Positions 31,061 to 39,635 of a DNA stretch of 64,000 nucleotides are shown in pieces. Both the position numbers and the translations under genes were made by a program. Origin of the DNA: Trichomonas vaginalis G3 (lineage: Eukaryota; Parabasalia; Trichomonadida; Trichomonadidae); contig NC_067205.1 of NCBI RefSeq assembly GCF_026262505.1, positions 26,614,556 to 26,678,555 of the forward strand, read 5' to 3'. A model generated the notes under the pieces. It was given only the letters and a program-made list of their open reading frames with translations. It did not search any database and was not told the DNA's origin. Positions within the stretch are counted from its first letter, which is position 1. Each line of letters starts with the position of its first letter.

Positions 31061-31340
31061 TGTGCCCATATTTGCAGGGTCCAGTGATAAGACCCTGCAA
31101 ATATGGGCACAAATCGTGAATTACGTGCACTTTTTGTTTTCGATGCGACATCGAAAGCAACATTCTCGGATTGTGCCCATATTTGCAGGGTCCAGTGATA
31201 AGACCCTGCAAATATGGGCACAAATTGTGAATTACGTGCACTTTTTGTTTTCGATGCGACATCGAAAGCAACATTCTCGGATTGTGCCCATATTTGCAGG
31301 GTCTAGTGATAAGACCCTGCAAATATGGGCACAAATCGTG
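31061..31340. repeat. Three tandem 111-bp units, each with a perfect 21-bp stem
   Basis: TGTGCCCATATTTGCAGGGT and its inverse recur at 31061, 31172 and 31283 with loop CCAGTGATAA or CTAGTGATAA. The spacer carries a second small stem, GATGCGACATC. Units are nearly identical. Confidence 0.85.
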
Positions 31341-31389
31341 AATTTGGTGCGGTTTTTGTTTTCAATGTCACATTCGAAATTTGTTTCTC

Positions 31390-31559
31390 GAAAGGAGTTT
31401 AAAAATGCAATAGTCTATCCTATTATATTGCATTTGTAAACTCCTTTCGAGAAAAGCTTTCACTTTGTGGCACGAATGTCACATTCGAAATTTGTTTTTC
31501 CAAAGGAGTTTACAATTACAATATACTGTCATAGTATATTGTAATTGTAAACTCCTTTG
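31390..31559. repeat. Two related stems with AAAGGAGTTTA arms
   Basis: Stems at 31390-31452 and 31499-31559 share the outer arm AAAGGAGTTTA with the stem at 29416-29475 but differ inside. Both are preceded by TCACATTCGAAATTTGTTT. Inner bases changed in step on both arms. Confidence 0.75.
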
Positions 31560-31862
31560 TTCGAATACTTCATTATATTAATATATCAATATCAAAATAT
31601 TTCTAAACTTCCTCCAATATACTTTATTTCTCATTAAGATTCTAAATACTCATACTATTCAAATATAGATTTTTTCAAATCTCTATTTTTCATATCAAAA
31701 TTGTAATTTTTTCTTTCAAATTTCAAATTTTGAATTTTTTTTGGAAATTTTTATTCAATTTTATGTTTATTTTATCATATTCTTATTATATAGTATTCTT
31801 ATTCATATTTATTGTTTTAATTTTTCAATGCATACGATAATTTTTAATTCAATTTTTAAACG

Positions 31863-32870
31863 AATGTTTTGATGGGATGAGCTTACTGAGCATAGGCTCA
31901 TCCCATCAAAACATTCCTTTAAAAACTCTGGCCTTCATCGAGGCCAGAGTTCGCAATTCATCTCCTCAAAGCCAAGTTTCTCGACGGTCGTCCTCATTAG
32001 GCACGATCCGAGAGGAACTTGGCTTTGAATGAAAATTACAAGCTCTGGCCTCAGGAAAAGCCAGAGGTTCTCATACCATCCTCGGGGCCGGCTTCCTCAA
32101 AGACCGCCCTGATTCGGGGCGGCCGGAGAGGAACTCAGTCCCGAGAGAATGTCCCTACGAAGCTCTGGCCTTTCCTGAGGCTAGAGCCTGCACATTTAAT
32201 CCCCAGGGCCGAGTTTCGTCGATGATGGATGTTCTCGTCGAAACTCGGCCCTGAAAGACATACAGATACAGGTTCTGGCCCAAGCAAAGGCCAGGGCTTC
32301 GCTTACAGTCCTCAGGGCCGGTTTCCCCAAATGCCGCCCTTATCCCGGGCGGCAGGAGCGGAATCCGGCCCTGGGAAGTAGAAAATACGAAGCTCTGGCC
32401 CAAGCAAAGGCCAGAGCCTGCAAGAACAGGCCTCAGGGCCGAGTTCTGCGATGATCGTCGATCATGTCGACGGTCTCGCAAGAACTCGGCCCTGAAAGAA
32501 AGAAATATACAGGCTCTGGCCCTAGCACAGGCCAGAGCTTCGCTTACATTCCCCAGGGCCGGTTTTCCCAAATGCCGCCCTTATCCCGGGCGGCAGGAGC
32601 GGAATCCGGCCCTGGGAAGTAGAAAATACGAAGCTCTGGCCTCAGCAATGGCTAGAGCCAGCAATTACAATCCTCAGGGCCGAGTTTTGACCTTATCTCC
32701 ATCATGATGGAGATTTTCATCAAAACTCAGCCCTGAAAGACCTCAAACTATAGGCTCTGGCCATAGCAAAGGCTAGGGCTTCGTTTACAATCCCTACTGC
32801 TGAGTCTCGGGAGATCTTCTAGATTCCGGACTTTTTTCCACGAGACTCAGCTTCCATAGTACAAATACAG
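31863..32870. repeat. Alternating short/long hairpin array, right
   Basis: Inverted counterpart of 28040-29112: it starts with the AATGTTTTGATGGG stem, then short and long stems in mirrored order. Loops between the arms of corresponding stems are reverse complements of the left array, so this is a true inverted duplication of about 1 kb, now diverged. Confidence 0.8.
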
Positions 32871-32873
32871 CCC

Positions 32874-33172
32874 AGAAAGACAAGAAGGGGCCCTGACCTT
32901 GAGAAAGGACCCCTTCCCGGTCTTTCTGGCGAACTTTTTTTCGCATTGCGAGTGTCTGCTGCGAATCCGGGGCTGAGCAGCAGACACTCGCAATTATAGG
33001 TCGCGGCAAGTGCACCTGTGGTGCCAGAATGCACTTGCCGCGACAATTGCGAAATGCAAAGATGATGCCGGAAGGAGCGGCAATACTGGCAAAAGCCACT
33101 CCTTTGGCACCAGAAAGACTAGAAGGGGGCCCTGACCTTGAGAAAGGACCCCCTTCCCGGTCTTTCTGAGAT
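32874..33172. repeat. Hairpin block TGC, right
   Basis: Stems with the loop ACCTTGAGAAA at 32874-32930 and 33113-33170 surround stems with arms ATTGCGAGTGTCTGCTGC (32945-32993) and GCGGCAAGTGCA (33003-33043). Order and loop strand equal those at 27721-28025, so this block is directly repeated although the arrays beside it are inverted. Confidence 0.7.
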
Positions 33173-33667
33173 AATTCTTATTCTTATTCTATTAAAATAT
33201 TGTTTATTTACATTTTCACATCCAGAATATACATATTCACACATATTAAAATGCATCACACATATTATGCCTATCTAAACACATGTAATTCATATTCATA
33301 ATTTCGACACTCTCAGAACTTAATATATTCATATATACACAGCTATAAACTCTCATACTCATATGGCATATGACATCTTAATACATTAATACCCTCAAAA
33401 ACCTATATTGATCTGTAATTGATAATGCTCAGTGTGTCTAGTATGTGTTATTTAAGAGTTCTCATCTGATATGCGTTTAAAACACTATATAGTATATGCC
33501 CTATCTATAATTAAGTCTATATAAATATTTTTTTGGACCTCATTAAGTTATATAAGATATACATAAAACTAGATTCTGCCGAATTTGATATATGTTATGC
33601 TTATTAGCCATGAGCATCTGCCCCCAAAAGATCAGGTATGGTTTATTAAAAAATTAATGAGTTATGG
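33173..33667. other. AT-rich tail of the hairpin element
   Basis: No gene. It lies between the last stem and the terminal inverted repeat; rich in ACACAT/CATAT words. Confidence 0.45.
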
Positions 33668-33748
33668 CGAAAAACCCATTTTTGCAAAACCGCCACCACT
33701 GCAAAAATGGGTTTTTCACTTTTTTCATAACAAATTTGGGTACGACCC

Positions 33749-33757
33749 ACTCTTGGT
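33749..33757. repeat. 9-bp target duplication, right (ACTCTTGGT)
   Basis: Identical to 27217-27225. Confidence 0.7.
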
Positions 33758-34007
33758 TAATCCATTGTAATACATATCTCTGACTTAGAAACGATTTTTT
33801 TTAAATTAAGCATACAAACTCATAAATCATCCGCCACATAATTACAAACTTAATGAAATTCGAATGCTACACTTAAAATCCAACCATTACGATAATTTAA
33901 ATAATATATTTTCGAAAATCGAATTTTTCACGAAATTAGTTATACAAAAATGCTTAAAACTCAGATCTACAAGCATAACTCGCATGTGAAGGCTTTTTCA
34001 CAAATCG

Positions 34008-34013
34008 TATATT
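34008..34013. repeat. 6-bp target duplication of Polinton B, left (TATATT)
   Basis: Identical to 58037-58042; six bases is the known Polinton/Maverick duplication length. Confidence 0.85.
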
Positions 34014-34390
34014 AGTAGTATATGTGAAAGGGTTTTGTATCATTTTTTGTTACATCTATATATAGACGATGCATTAAAATATAATTTATAAATCATTAAA
34101 AAAATTAACATTAATTTTAAAATAATTTATTTTTTTATCTTTTATAAAAGAAGCTATATATAGATGATGTCAGATATTCCGCGATTAATTAAACATTGTT
34201 TAAATCCTGAATGGGTTAAACTTCAATTTAAAAATGAAGATTGTGAATTATTAAATGAATATGAAAGCCAAAATAAGCTAATGAGGTATAAATATAATGA
34301 TAAAGAATATTTAATTTCATGGAATCAATGGAGTCATAATCAAAGACCTCATAAACGAGAAGAAGAAATTGAAAATAATGAAATGGAAAT
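34014..34390. repeat. Left terminal inverted repeat of Polinton B
   Basis: Matches the inverse of 57657-58036 almost base for base. Contains the palindromic ATCTATATATAGAC and AGCTATATATAGATG motifs and the first 75 codons of the gene starting at 34164. Confidence 0.9.
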
Positions 34391-34751
34391 CATTGATGAC
34401 ATTAAAGAGGATGGAATTCCTAAATTTTGTAGAAAAACCTTTAGAACTAAGTTAGGAGCATATAAACGTAGAGTATTAAATCCTGAATATCTTAAACATC
34501 AATTTAAAAAGGAAGACTGTGAATTATTAAACGTTAATGAATATGAAAATGCTAAATCAAAACTGAGATATAAATATATTGGAAGTGATGAAAGGTGTAA
34601 AGATAAAGATAAAGTTTATTCAGTTTCATATAATAACTGGCACACGTTGGGGATAAGAAAACATTTAGGAGATTATGGTAAAAGTTCTGAATTCTTCAAA
34701 TCTAGTATGTATGAGAGAGTAAAAGAAATCAGATATAATTATCATTCATGA
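34164..34751 (+). CDS. Polinton B TIR-borne protein with a duplicated domain (195 aa)
   Basis: The gene starts inside the left terminal repeat and extends beyond it. Two copies of one domain are visible: residues ~14-57 (LNPEWVKLQFKNEDCELL ... YLISWNQW) and ~110-165 (LNPEYLKHQFKKEDCELL ... YSVSYNNW). The ELL.EYE.....L.Y pattern recalls DUF723-type small DNA-associated folds, but without their zinc ligands. Position in the repeat suggests a terminus-binding or regulatory role (inference). The right terminal repeat contains the inverse of its first half as a shorter frame. Confidence 0.55.
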   Translation: MMSDIPRLIKHCLNPEWVKLQFKNEDCELLNEYESQNKLMRYKYNDKEYLISWNQWSHNQRPHKREEEIENNEMEIIDDIKEDGIPKFCRKTFRTKLGAYKRRVLNPEYLKHQFKKEDCELLNVNEYENAKSKLRYKYIGSDERCKDKDKVYSVSYNNWHTLGIRKHLGDYGKSSEFFKSSMYERVKEIRYNYHS

Positions 34752-34815
34752 ATGAAAAATAAACTTTAAAAATTCATGTCTTACATTTTTTGAATAATTT
34801 ATTTTTTTAATTCGT

Positions 34816-35703
34816 ATGAAAATGAGTGTCAAGACTAACGACGTTAAAAAATTGGGATTCACAAACGAGGAAATAAAGGATATATTAGAGGAGGCGAGTT
34901 ATGAAGTTAATAAATATTATTTAAGAAATTGTCAAAAATTCGCGGAGTTATTAAATGATTTAGATTATGATGGAAAAATGAATAAAGATGATGTTATAAA
35001 TTTTTTATATCCTACATCTGAAGAAGAAAAACCTAAAGAACCTGATGTTTTCCCTGAATATTATGAAGAACGGATTAAAGATGATGAATATGATGAAATT
35101 GAAAGACTGGAAAAAATAAGAGATGAAATAGATGAAAAAATTAAGGAATTAAGAGAAGTTGAAAAATATAATGAGAATGAAGTAGAGGGTTTAATGAATA
35201 TCCCAGCTTCAGAATCAGAAGTTCAAAAATCTCATGAAGAAAGATATAAAAATTATGTCTCAGAATCAACACAAAATTTATTAGATGGTGATATTGACGA
35301 AACACTTTCAGAAGAAGGTACTAAATTTATTCATAAACATAAGTTACAATTTATTGACGATGGAGATTATCCATGTATATTACTTTCACCTCCTCTTGAT
35401 TCTGAAAAATTCAAAAAAGCACTGAAAAATGTAACATATGCAACAAATACGATTAAGAAAGAAGACCATGATATTTACACAAATTATTATTTAAATAAAT
35501 GTACAGGTGTTGATAAAGTTTTTGATTTGTTAGATAAAATATCAAAAGAAACAATTGGTACATATAAAATTTTATGCGATTGTGGTTTCATTATTGAAGA
35601 TACTAATAATGTTTCATATGAAAGAACAGCACCGAAGGAAGACGAAGTTGAAAGGTCTATACCATTCGTTATTAAGAACATAAAAAGATATGAAAACTTA
35701 TAA
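34816..35703 (+). CDS. Polinton B acidic hypothetical protein (295 aa)
   Basis: Not recognised. The N-terminal 60 residues are helical; an EF-hand-like DYDGKMNKDDV stretch lies near residue 50, a single loop and possibly chance. Then comes an acidic coiled segment (DEYDEIERLEKIRDEIDEKI) and a C-terminal part with CDCGFI that could hold a metal with nearby residues. It sits just upstream of the polymerase, so a terminal-protein or replication accessory role is possible but unsupported. Confidence 0.45.
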   Translation: MKMSVKTNDVKKLGFTNEEIKDILEEASYEVNKYYLRNCQKFAELLNDLDYDGKMNKDDVINFLYPTSEEEKPKEPDVFPEYYEERIKDDEYDEIERLEKIRDEIDEKIKELREVEKYNENEVEGLMNIPASESEVQKSHEERYKNYVSESTQNLLDGDIDETLSEEGTKFIHKHKLQFIDDGDYPCILLSPPLDSEKFKKALKNVTYATNTIKKEDHDIYTNYYLNKCTGVDKVFDLLDKISKETIGTYKILCDCGFIIEDTNNVSYERTAPKEDEVERSIPFVIKNIKRYENL

Positions 35704-35734
35704 ACATTATATTTATTCATTTATTTCAGAAAAA

Positions 35735-35929
35735 ATGGAAGCAACCCATAAAACATCATCTCATCATTTTATAGCTATTCATACATTCCTTTTCAAAGTT
35801 GTGAAATTAAATAAGACAGGAATTAGATTTAATGTATCAGGGTACGCATTCTTGAGTAAATTAAAATGTATTCGTCACGTCGCAGATGATAAAAATTTAT
35901 GTGTTCTTAATTCATTTTATGGACTTTAG
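35735..35929 (+). CDS. Polinton B small protein (64 aa), unknown
   Basis: ATG at 35735 follows TTATTTCAGAAAAA. A longer in-frame start at 35690 would overlap the previous gene. The product is basic and His-rich at the N-terminus (THKTSSHHFIAIH). Followed by a short AGCCCTGGACTTTA stretch of the GC-rich word family. Weak support. Confidence 0.3.
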   Translation: MEATHKTSSHHFIAIHTFLFKVVKLNKTGIRFNVSGYAFLSKLKCIRHVADDKNLCVLNSFYGL

Positions 35930-35992
35930 CCCTGGACTTTAAAAAAATAAACTTTATTTTTATTTATTTTTTAATTTTTTATTCTTACATAA

Positions 35993-36454
35993 ATGAACAA
36001 AAACGGAACAGCTAAAATGAATGATAATCAAATAAGAGCCGAAGGTAGAAGGTTATTTAAACGCTTCTATAACATTCCTGATGGTGTTAATCCTAAAACT
36101 CGTAGAAGTTATTTAAATGAAGCCATAGATGCATATGAAGGATTTGACATTTCATCAGAAAGTGAGAGGTTAGCAAGAATGTTAAACGTTAATATTGATT
36201 TTTATTATTGTGACCCTCAACCAGAAGACGTAGACATAAATAAGGTAGACTTTCCATTAGTGGAATCAATAATGATAGATCCAGAATTTGAAACAGTAAA
36301 TATTTTATTAACACAGAGTCCATGTGGAAAACTTCACGCTGACAGAATAACAGACGTTGAAGCACTCACAGGATATAAAGTTTGCCCCTTTTGCAAAGAA
36401 GAAGTTATTCTATCCGTGATGACCCAGAAAGGAAAAACCAAAGAAGATTTTTAA
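35993..36454 (+). CDS. Polinton B open frame just upstream of the polymerase (153 aa)
   Basis: Starts after TTCTTACATAAATG, the typical start context, and overlaps the beginning of the polymerase frame. It ends in a cysteine pair (VCPFCKEEV) of zinc-knuckle type. It probably belongs with the polymerase locus. No independent function assigned. Confidence 0.45.
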   Translation: MNKNGTAKMNDNQIRAEGRRLFKRFYNIPDGVNPKTRRSYLNEAIDAYEGFDISSESERLARMLNVNIDFYYCDPQPEDVDINKVDFPLVESIMIDPEFETVNILLTQSPCGKLHADRITDVEALTGYKVCPFCKEEVILSVMTQKGKTKEDF

Positions 36455-39400
36455 AACATTGTGAGAAATGTAAAGAAAATAATGGAAGATTAATTCAAGA
36501 CGTTCAATTGCAAAACACACAACAACCATATGCACCACATATCACGAAACAGAAGATATATCAATGGCTATTAGCTCACAATTTGCAGGAATATTATAAA
36601 CCAACAAGATATTATATTACTTTTGACTTCGAAACATTAGAGACTAAAGAAGAACTTCAACTTTCTGAATGTGCAACTTTGAACGCTTACTTAAAACCAT
36701 TTATGGTATCATCAACTGTCAAAATAAAGCCGCAAACGGACTCTTTGAGTCCTGAAGGTCTTTCAGACCGAAGCGGCGAGGTCGTAGACCGTGATAAAAC
36801 ATATACGAGGAATTTTTGCTTAACTTCGAGTGATTCTTTTATTTCTGATTGGATTGAGTTTTTATTTTCAACCTGTTCATTAGTTGCTAAATCAAATATT
36901 GAACAATATGAAGAATTAATGAAGCCGCAAACGGACCAAACGGCGGGGACTTTGTCACATACATTAAATGAAAAACAGAAGGAAGCATTTGAAGAACTTC
37001 TAGATGAGGAATTCAATAAAGTGAATATCATAGGTTTTAATTCGGGAAAGTTTGATTTAAATTTAATTCTTCGTGATTTAAACACTGCAAAATGGAAAAT
37101 AAAATCAATGCTGGGTTCATCTTCTCAATTTAAGCAAATCATTGTAAAGAAAACAAACTGTCCATATGAATTAAGATTTATTGACATCAGAAATTATATA
37201 GCGGGTGGGACATTAGACCAATTCACTCAAGATTTCGGAAACAATAAATCACGTGTTAAATCCTTTTTCCCTTATCAATTCATCACGTGGGAAAATTACG
37301 AAGAAGAATTATATAAAGAGGAACCATTCACGAAAGATTCATTTTATTCAGCATTAACTCAAGAAACAATATCCGATTCAGATTATCAAATATATCTCAA
37401 TGATGCTAAAAATTTTGAGAATAGATTAGAATATTTTATTCATTATTGCAATAAAGACGTTGAAATTATGATTGACCCAATTGATAAAATTATTGAAGAA
37501 ACATTTGTTTATAAAATTGACATGCTTCATAATCTTTCTTTATCATCGAATGCATCAATGATTCGTTACGCGTTAGCATATAAGAACTTTAATCCTAATG
37601 AAACATATCCAGAAGAAGAAAATGTGGAATCAAGTTTTGAATTAACAAAAAAGTATTGGAAATATAAAATTGATTCATATAAGAAACAAGATGAAAAAGC
37701 AGAAAGGGATACTAAAAACAATGTTTCAATGGATGACTATCAATACTATCACGATTTAATCCTTTCATCTAAATGCAAAATGTGTGGTAAAGCGTTTACA
37801 TATGCTAATAAACCAACATTAGATAGAATCGATAATGAAAAACCACATACCAAAGAAAATTGTCAGTTAATGTGTTGTTATTGCAATGTCGTAAAATCAA
37901 ATAAAGATGAAGATGTTCAACGTTTAAGAATTAATTTAAGAAATTATACATTAAAAAATAATTTACCAATGACTCTAGATTCAGTTGAAGCTTATCACAT
38001 CCTCCGTAATGGAATTACTGGTGGTTTATCAAATGTTCAACATAGAGTTAATCTTAAAGGAATCACACACATTAATAAACTTTCATATAATCCAGAAACT
38101 AAAACTGTATCAAATGAGGACACTTCCAACATTATGACTCATTTCGTTGGTGTTGATTTTAATTCATTATATCCTTCATCATTTTCATCTAATCCTCATG
38201 ATTTCATTCAATATACTGACCATAAAATGTATATGCCGGGAAGATTGAATGGTGTTATCATTTGTGATACAGCAACAAAGAAAGCAAAAGCACTGGGAAT
38301 AATTAAGAAGAAAAATACTTTATTCGTGGCTGAAGTAAAGGGTCACATTGATGAAAAATACATTAATGATTACATAAACTTTTTACCGATAATAAGAAAC
38401 TTAGATATTATCACAGATGAAAAAACAATTGGCAGTTTTATGTATAATTACATGAAATCAAACAATCTACCAGTTGACCAGAAACAGAGAAAATTAACTC
38501 AGTTAGCATCAACACACAACCAATATCAACCATTTTCTTCTTATTATCTTTGGTATCTAATAGACAGATTTCATTTTATCATTGATGACATTCAATCAAT
38601 TTTAACATTTACGAAAAACACTTGTTTTAATGAATTTGCGAACGAATTTATGAATGAAAGACAAAAGGCTGAATTAGAAGGAAATAAAGGAAAAAGTTTA
38701 TTTTGCAAGATTTCACTTAATGGATCATATGGTTACGATGCAATGAATACACAAAATTACGCAAAGACTAAAATAATGAATGCACAGAAGGCACGCGTTG
38801 CATGTATGTCAAATAAGTTTAAAAACATAAGAGAAATAGGTGAAGATACGTATCAAGTGATGCTTAAAGATAGATTTTATAGATGTGATACATGTTTACA
38901 AGAGGCATTCTTCACTTTAGATAACGCAAAATACTGGTATTTGGTTTTCATTTATGATTTTATGTATAAATGCATGAATGTTAATCGTTTTCATTTCATT
39001 GAAGGTGATACTGATTCATCTTATTGGGCAATCGCTGGCGACCCAAATCTTCCTAACACTCAAGCATTTCAAGCAATTGTAACCGATAAAAAATTTTATG
39101 ATAAAAACATTTACAAATTCGCACCTTTTGATTTCTTCTGTTTTGATGAGAAATTTAAACCTAAATTAAAGAATAAAGCTGAAGAAAAAGCACATGAGAA
39201 GAAGTTATTGGGTTTAGCAATTGAGAAACAAGGTGATAACATGGTTGCTTTATGCCCTAAGTGTTATACTTCATTCAACGGTTCAATTGATGGAAGTGAT
39301 TTTAAAAAGATTGCACAAAAAATGAAGGGTGTTAGTTTACGACAAAATAAACAATTAACACCTAAAAATTATTTGGATATAATAAATGATAAAGTTATTT

Positions 39401-39534
39401 TCGATGGTCAGAATATTAATTTACAACTTAAAAACGGGTCAATGACTCGCTTAACAATCGGTAAGACTGCATTAACAGGAGCACACACTAAGGCTGTATG
39501 TTGTGAAAATGGATGTTGTATGCCATTTATTTAA
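36382..39534 (+). CDS. Polinton B protein-primed DNA polymerase B
   Basis: Family B replicative polymerase of the protein-primed type, which copies the linear element from its ends. Visible in order: exonuclease motifs FDFETLE (~81-87), NSGKFDLN (~215) and YCNKDVEIM (~357); a zinc-binding HNH/endonuclease VII-like insert (CKMCG ... LDRIDN ... CCYCN, ~465-506); polymerase motif A DFNSLYPSS (~592); motif B NGSYGY (~779); motif C GDTDSS (~875); and a late Cys pair (CPKCY) before KMKGVS. An in-frame palindromic insert encodes TDSLSPEGLSDRSGE near residue 120, and a second GC-rich patch follows near 185. The 1050-residue length is usual for Polinton polymerases. The locus may not be whole at its start. 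Confidence 0.9.
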   Translation: MPLLQRRSYSIRDDPERKNQRRFLKHCEKCKENNGRLIQDVQLQNTQQPYAPHITKQKIYQWLLAHNLQEYYKPTRYYITFDFETLETKEELQLSECATLNAYLKPFMVSSTVKIKPQTDSLSPEGLSDRSGEVVDRDKTYTRNFCLTSSDSFISDWIEFLFSTCSLVAKSNIEQYEELMKPQTDQTAGTLSHTLNEKQKEAFEELLDEEFNKVNIIGFNSGKFDLNLILRDLNTAKWKIKSMLGSSSQFKQIIVKKTNCPYELRFIDIRNYIAGGTLDQFTQDFGNNKSRVKSFFPYQFITWENYEEELYKEEPFTKDSFYSALTQETISDSDYQIYLNDAKNFENRLEYFIHYCNKDVEIMIDPIDKIIEETFVYKIDMLHNLSLSSNASMIRYALAYKNFNPNETYPEEENVESSFELTKKYWKYKIDSYKKQDEKAERDTKNNVSMDDYQYYHDLILSSKCKMCGKAFTYANKPTLDRIDNEKPHTKENCQLMCCYCNVVKSNKDEDVQRLRINLRNYTLKNNLPMTLDSVEAYHILRNGITGGLSNVQHRVNLKGITHINKLSYNPETKTVSNEDTSNIMTHFVGVDFNSLYPSSFSSNPHDFIQYTDHKMYMPGRLNGVIICDTATKKAKALGIIKKKNTLFVAEVKGHIDEKYINDYINFLPIIRNLDIITDEKTIGSFMYNYMKSNNLPVDQKQRKLTQLASTHNQYQPFSSYYLWYLIDRFHFIIDDIQSILTFTKNTCFNEFANEFMNERQKAELEGNKGKSLFCKISLNGSYGYDAMNTQNYAKTKIMNAQKARVACMSNKFKNIREIGEDTYQVMLKDRFYRCDTCLQEAFFTLDNAKYWYLVFIYDFMYKCMNVNRFHFIEGDTDSSYWAIAGDPNLPNTQAFQAIVTDKKFYDKNIYKFAPFDFFCFDEKFKPKLKNKAEEKAHEKKLLGLAIEKQGDNMVALCPKCYTSFNGSIDGSDFKKIAQKMKGVSLRQNKQLTPKNYLDIINDKVIFDGQNINLQLKNGSMTRLTIGKTALTGAHTKAVCCENGCCMPFI
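36735..36780. repeat. 46-bp palindromic insert in polymerase, copy 1
   Basis: Made of the stems GGACTCTTTGAGTCC and GGTCTTTCAGACC plus AAGCGGCGAG. It is exactly the inverse of 42075-42120 inside the helicase gene and is read in the same frame in both (peptide TDSLSPEGLSDRSGE). Confidence 0.9.
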
Positions 39535-39635
39535 TGAAATGCCACAGAAGAGACAAAAGGAACCGTTAATAATGGTTTTGTACTATGATTCAAAGAGGTG
39601 GGCACCCTTAAAACATTTATTTTATTTTTATATAA

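Larger units (their letters stand above)
27226..33748. mobile_element. 6.5 kb hairpin-built, protein-less MULE-like element
   Basis: The ends are inverted: GGGTCGAACCCAAAT at 27226 and, read inward from 33748, GGGTCGTACCCAAAT. Both continue into AAAAAGTGAAAAACCCATTT and TTTGCAGTGG. A 9-bp direct repeat flanks it, which suits the Mutator-like superfamily. Inside there is no protein gene. Instead about 35-40 hairpins fill two blocks (27721-29112, 31863-33172), with further stems at 29416-29475, 30621-30910 and 31061-31559. A second inverted pair of terminal-type sequence occurs internally (27265-27346 versus 29988-30085), so the element may be composite. GC content jumps within the hairpin blocks. 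It must depend on a transposase from elsewhere. Confidence 0.65.

Noticed and set aside
31017-31439. Frames of 62-125 codons with repeated MPIFAGSS or YLQGLI peptides
   Set aside because: Direct result of the three 111-bp hairpin units.
34816-35703. EF-hand calcium-binding call from DYDGKMNKDD
   Set aside because: A single loop with no second hand and a poor match at key positions.
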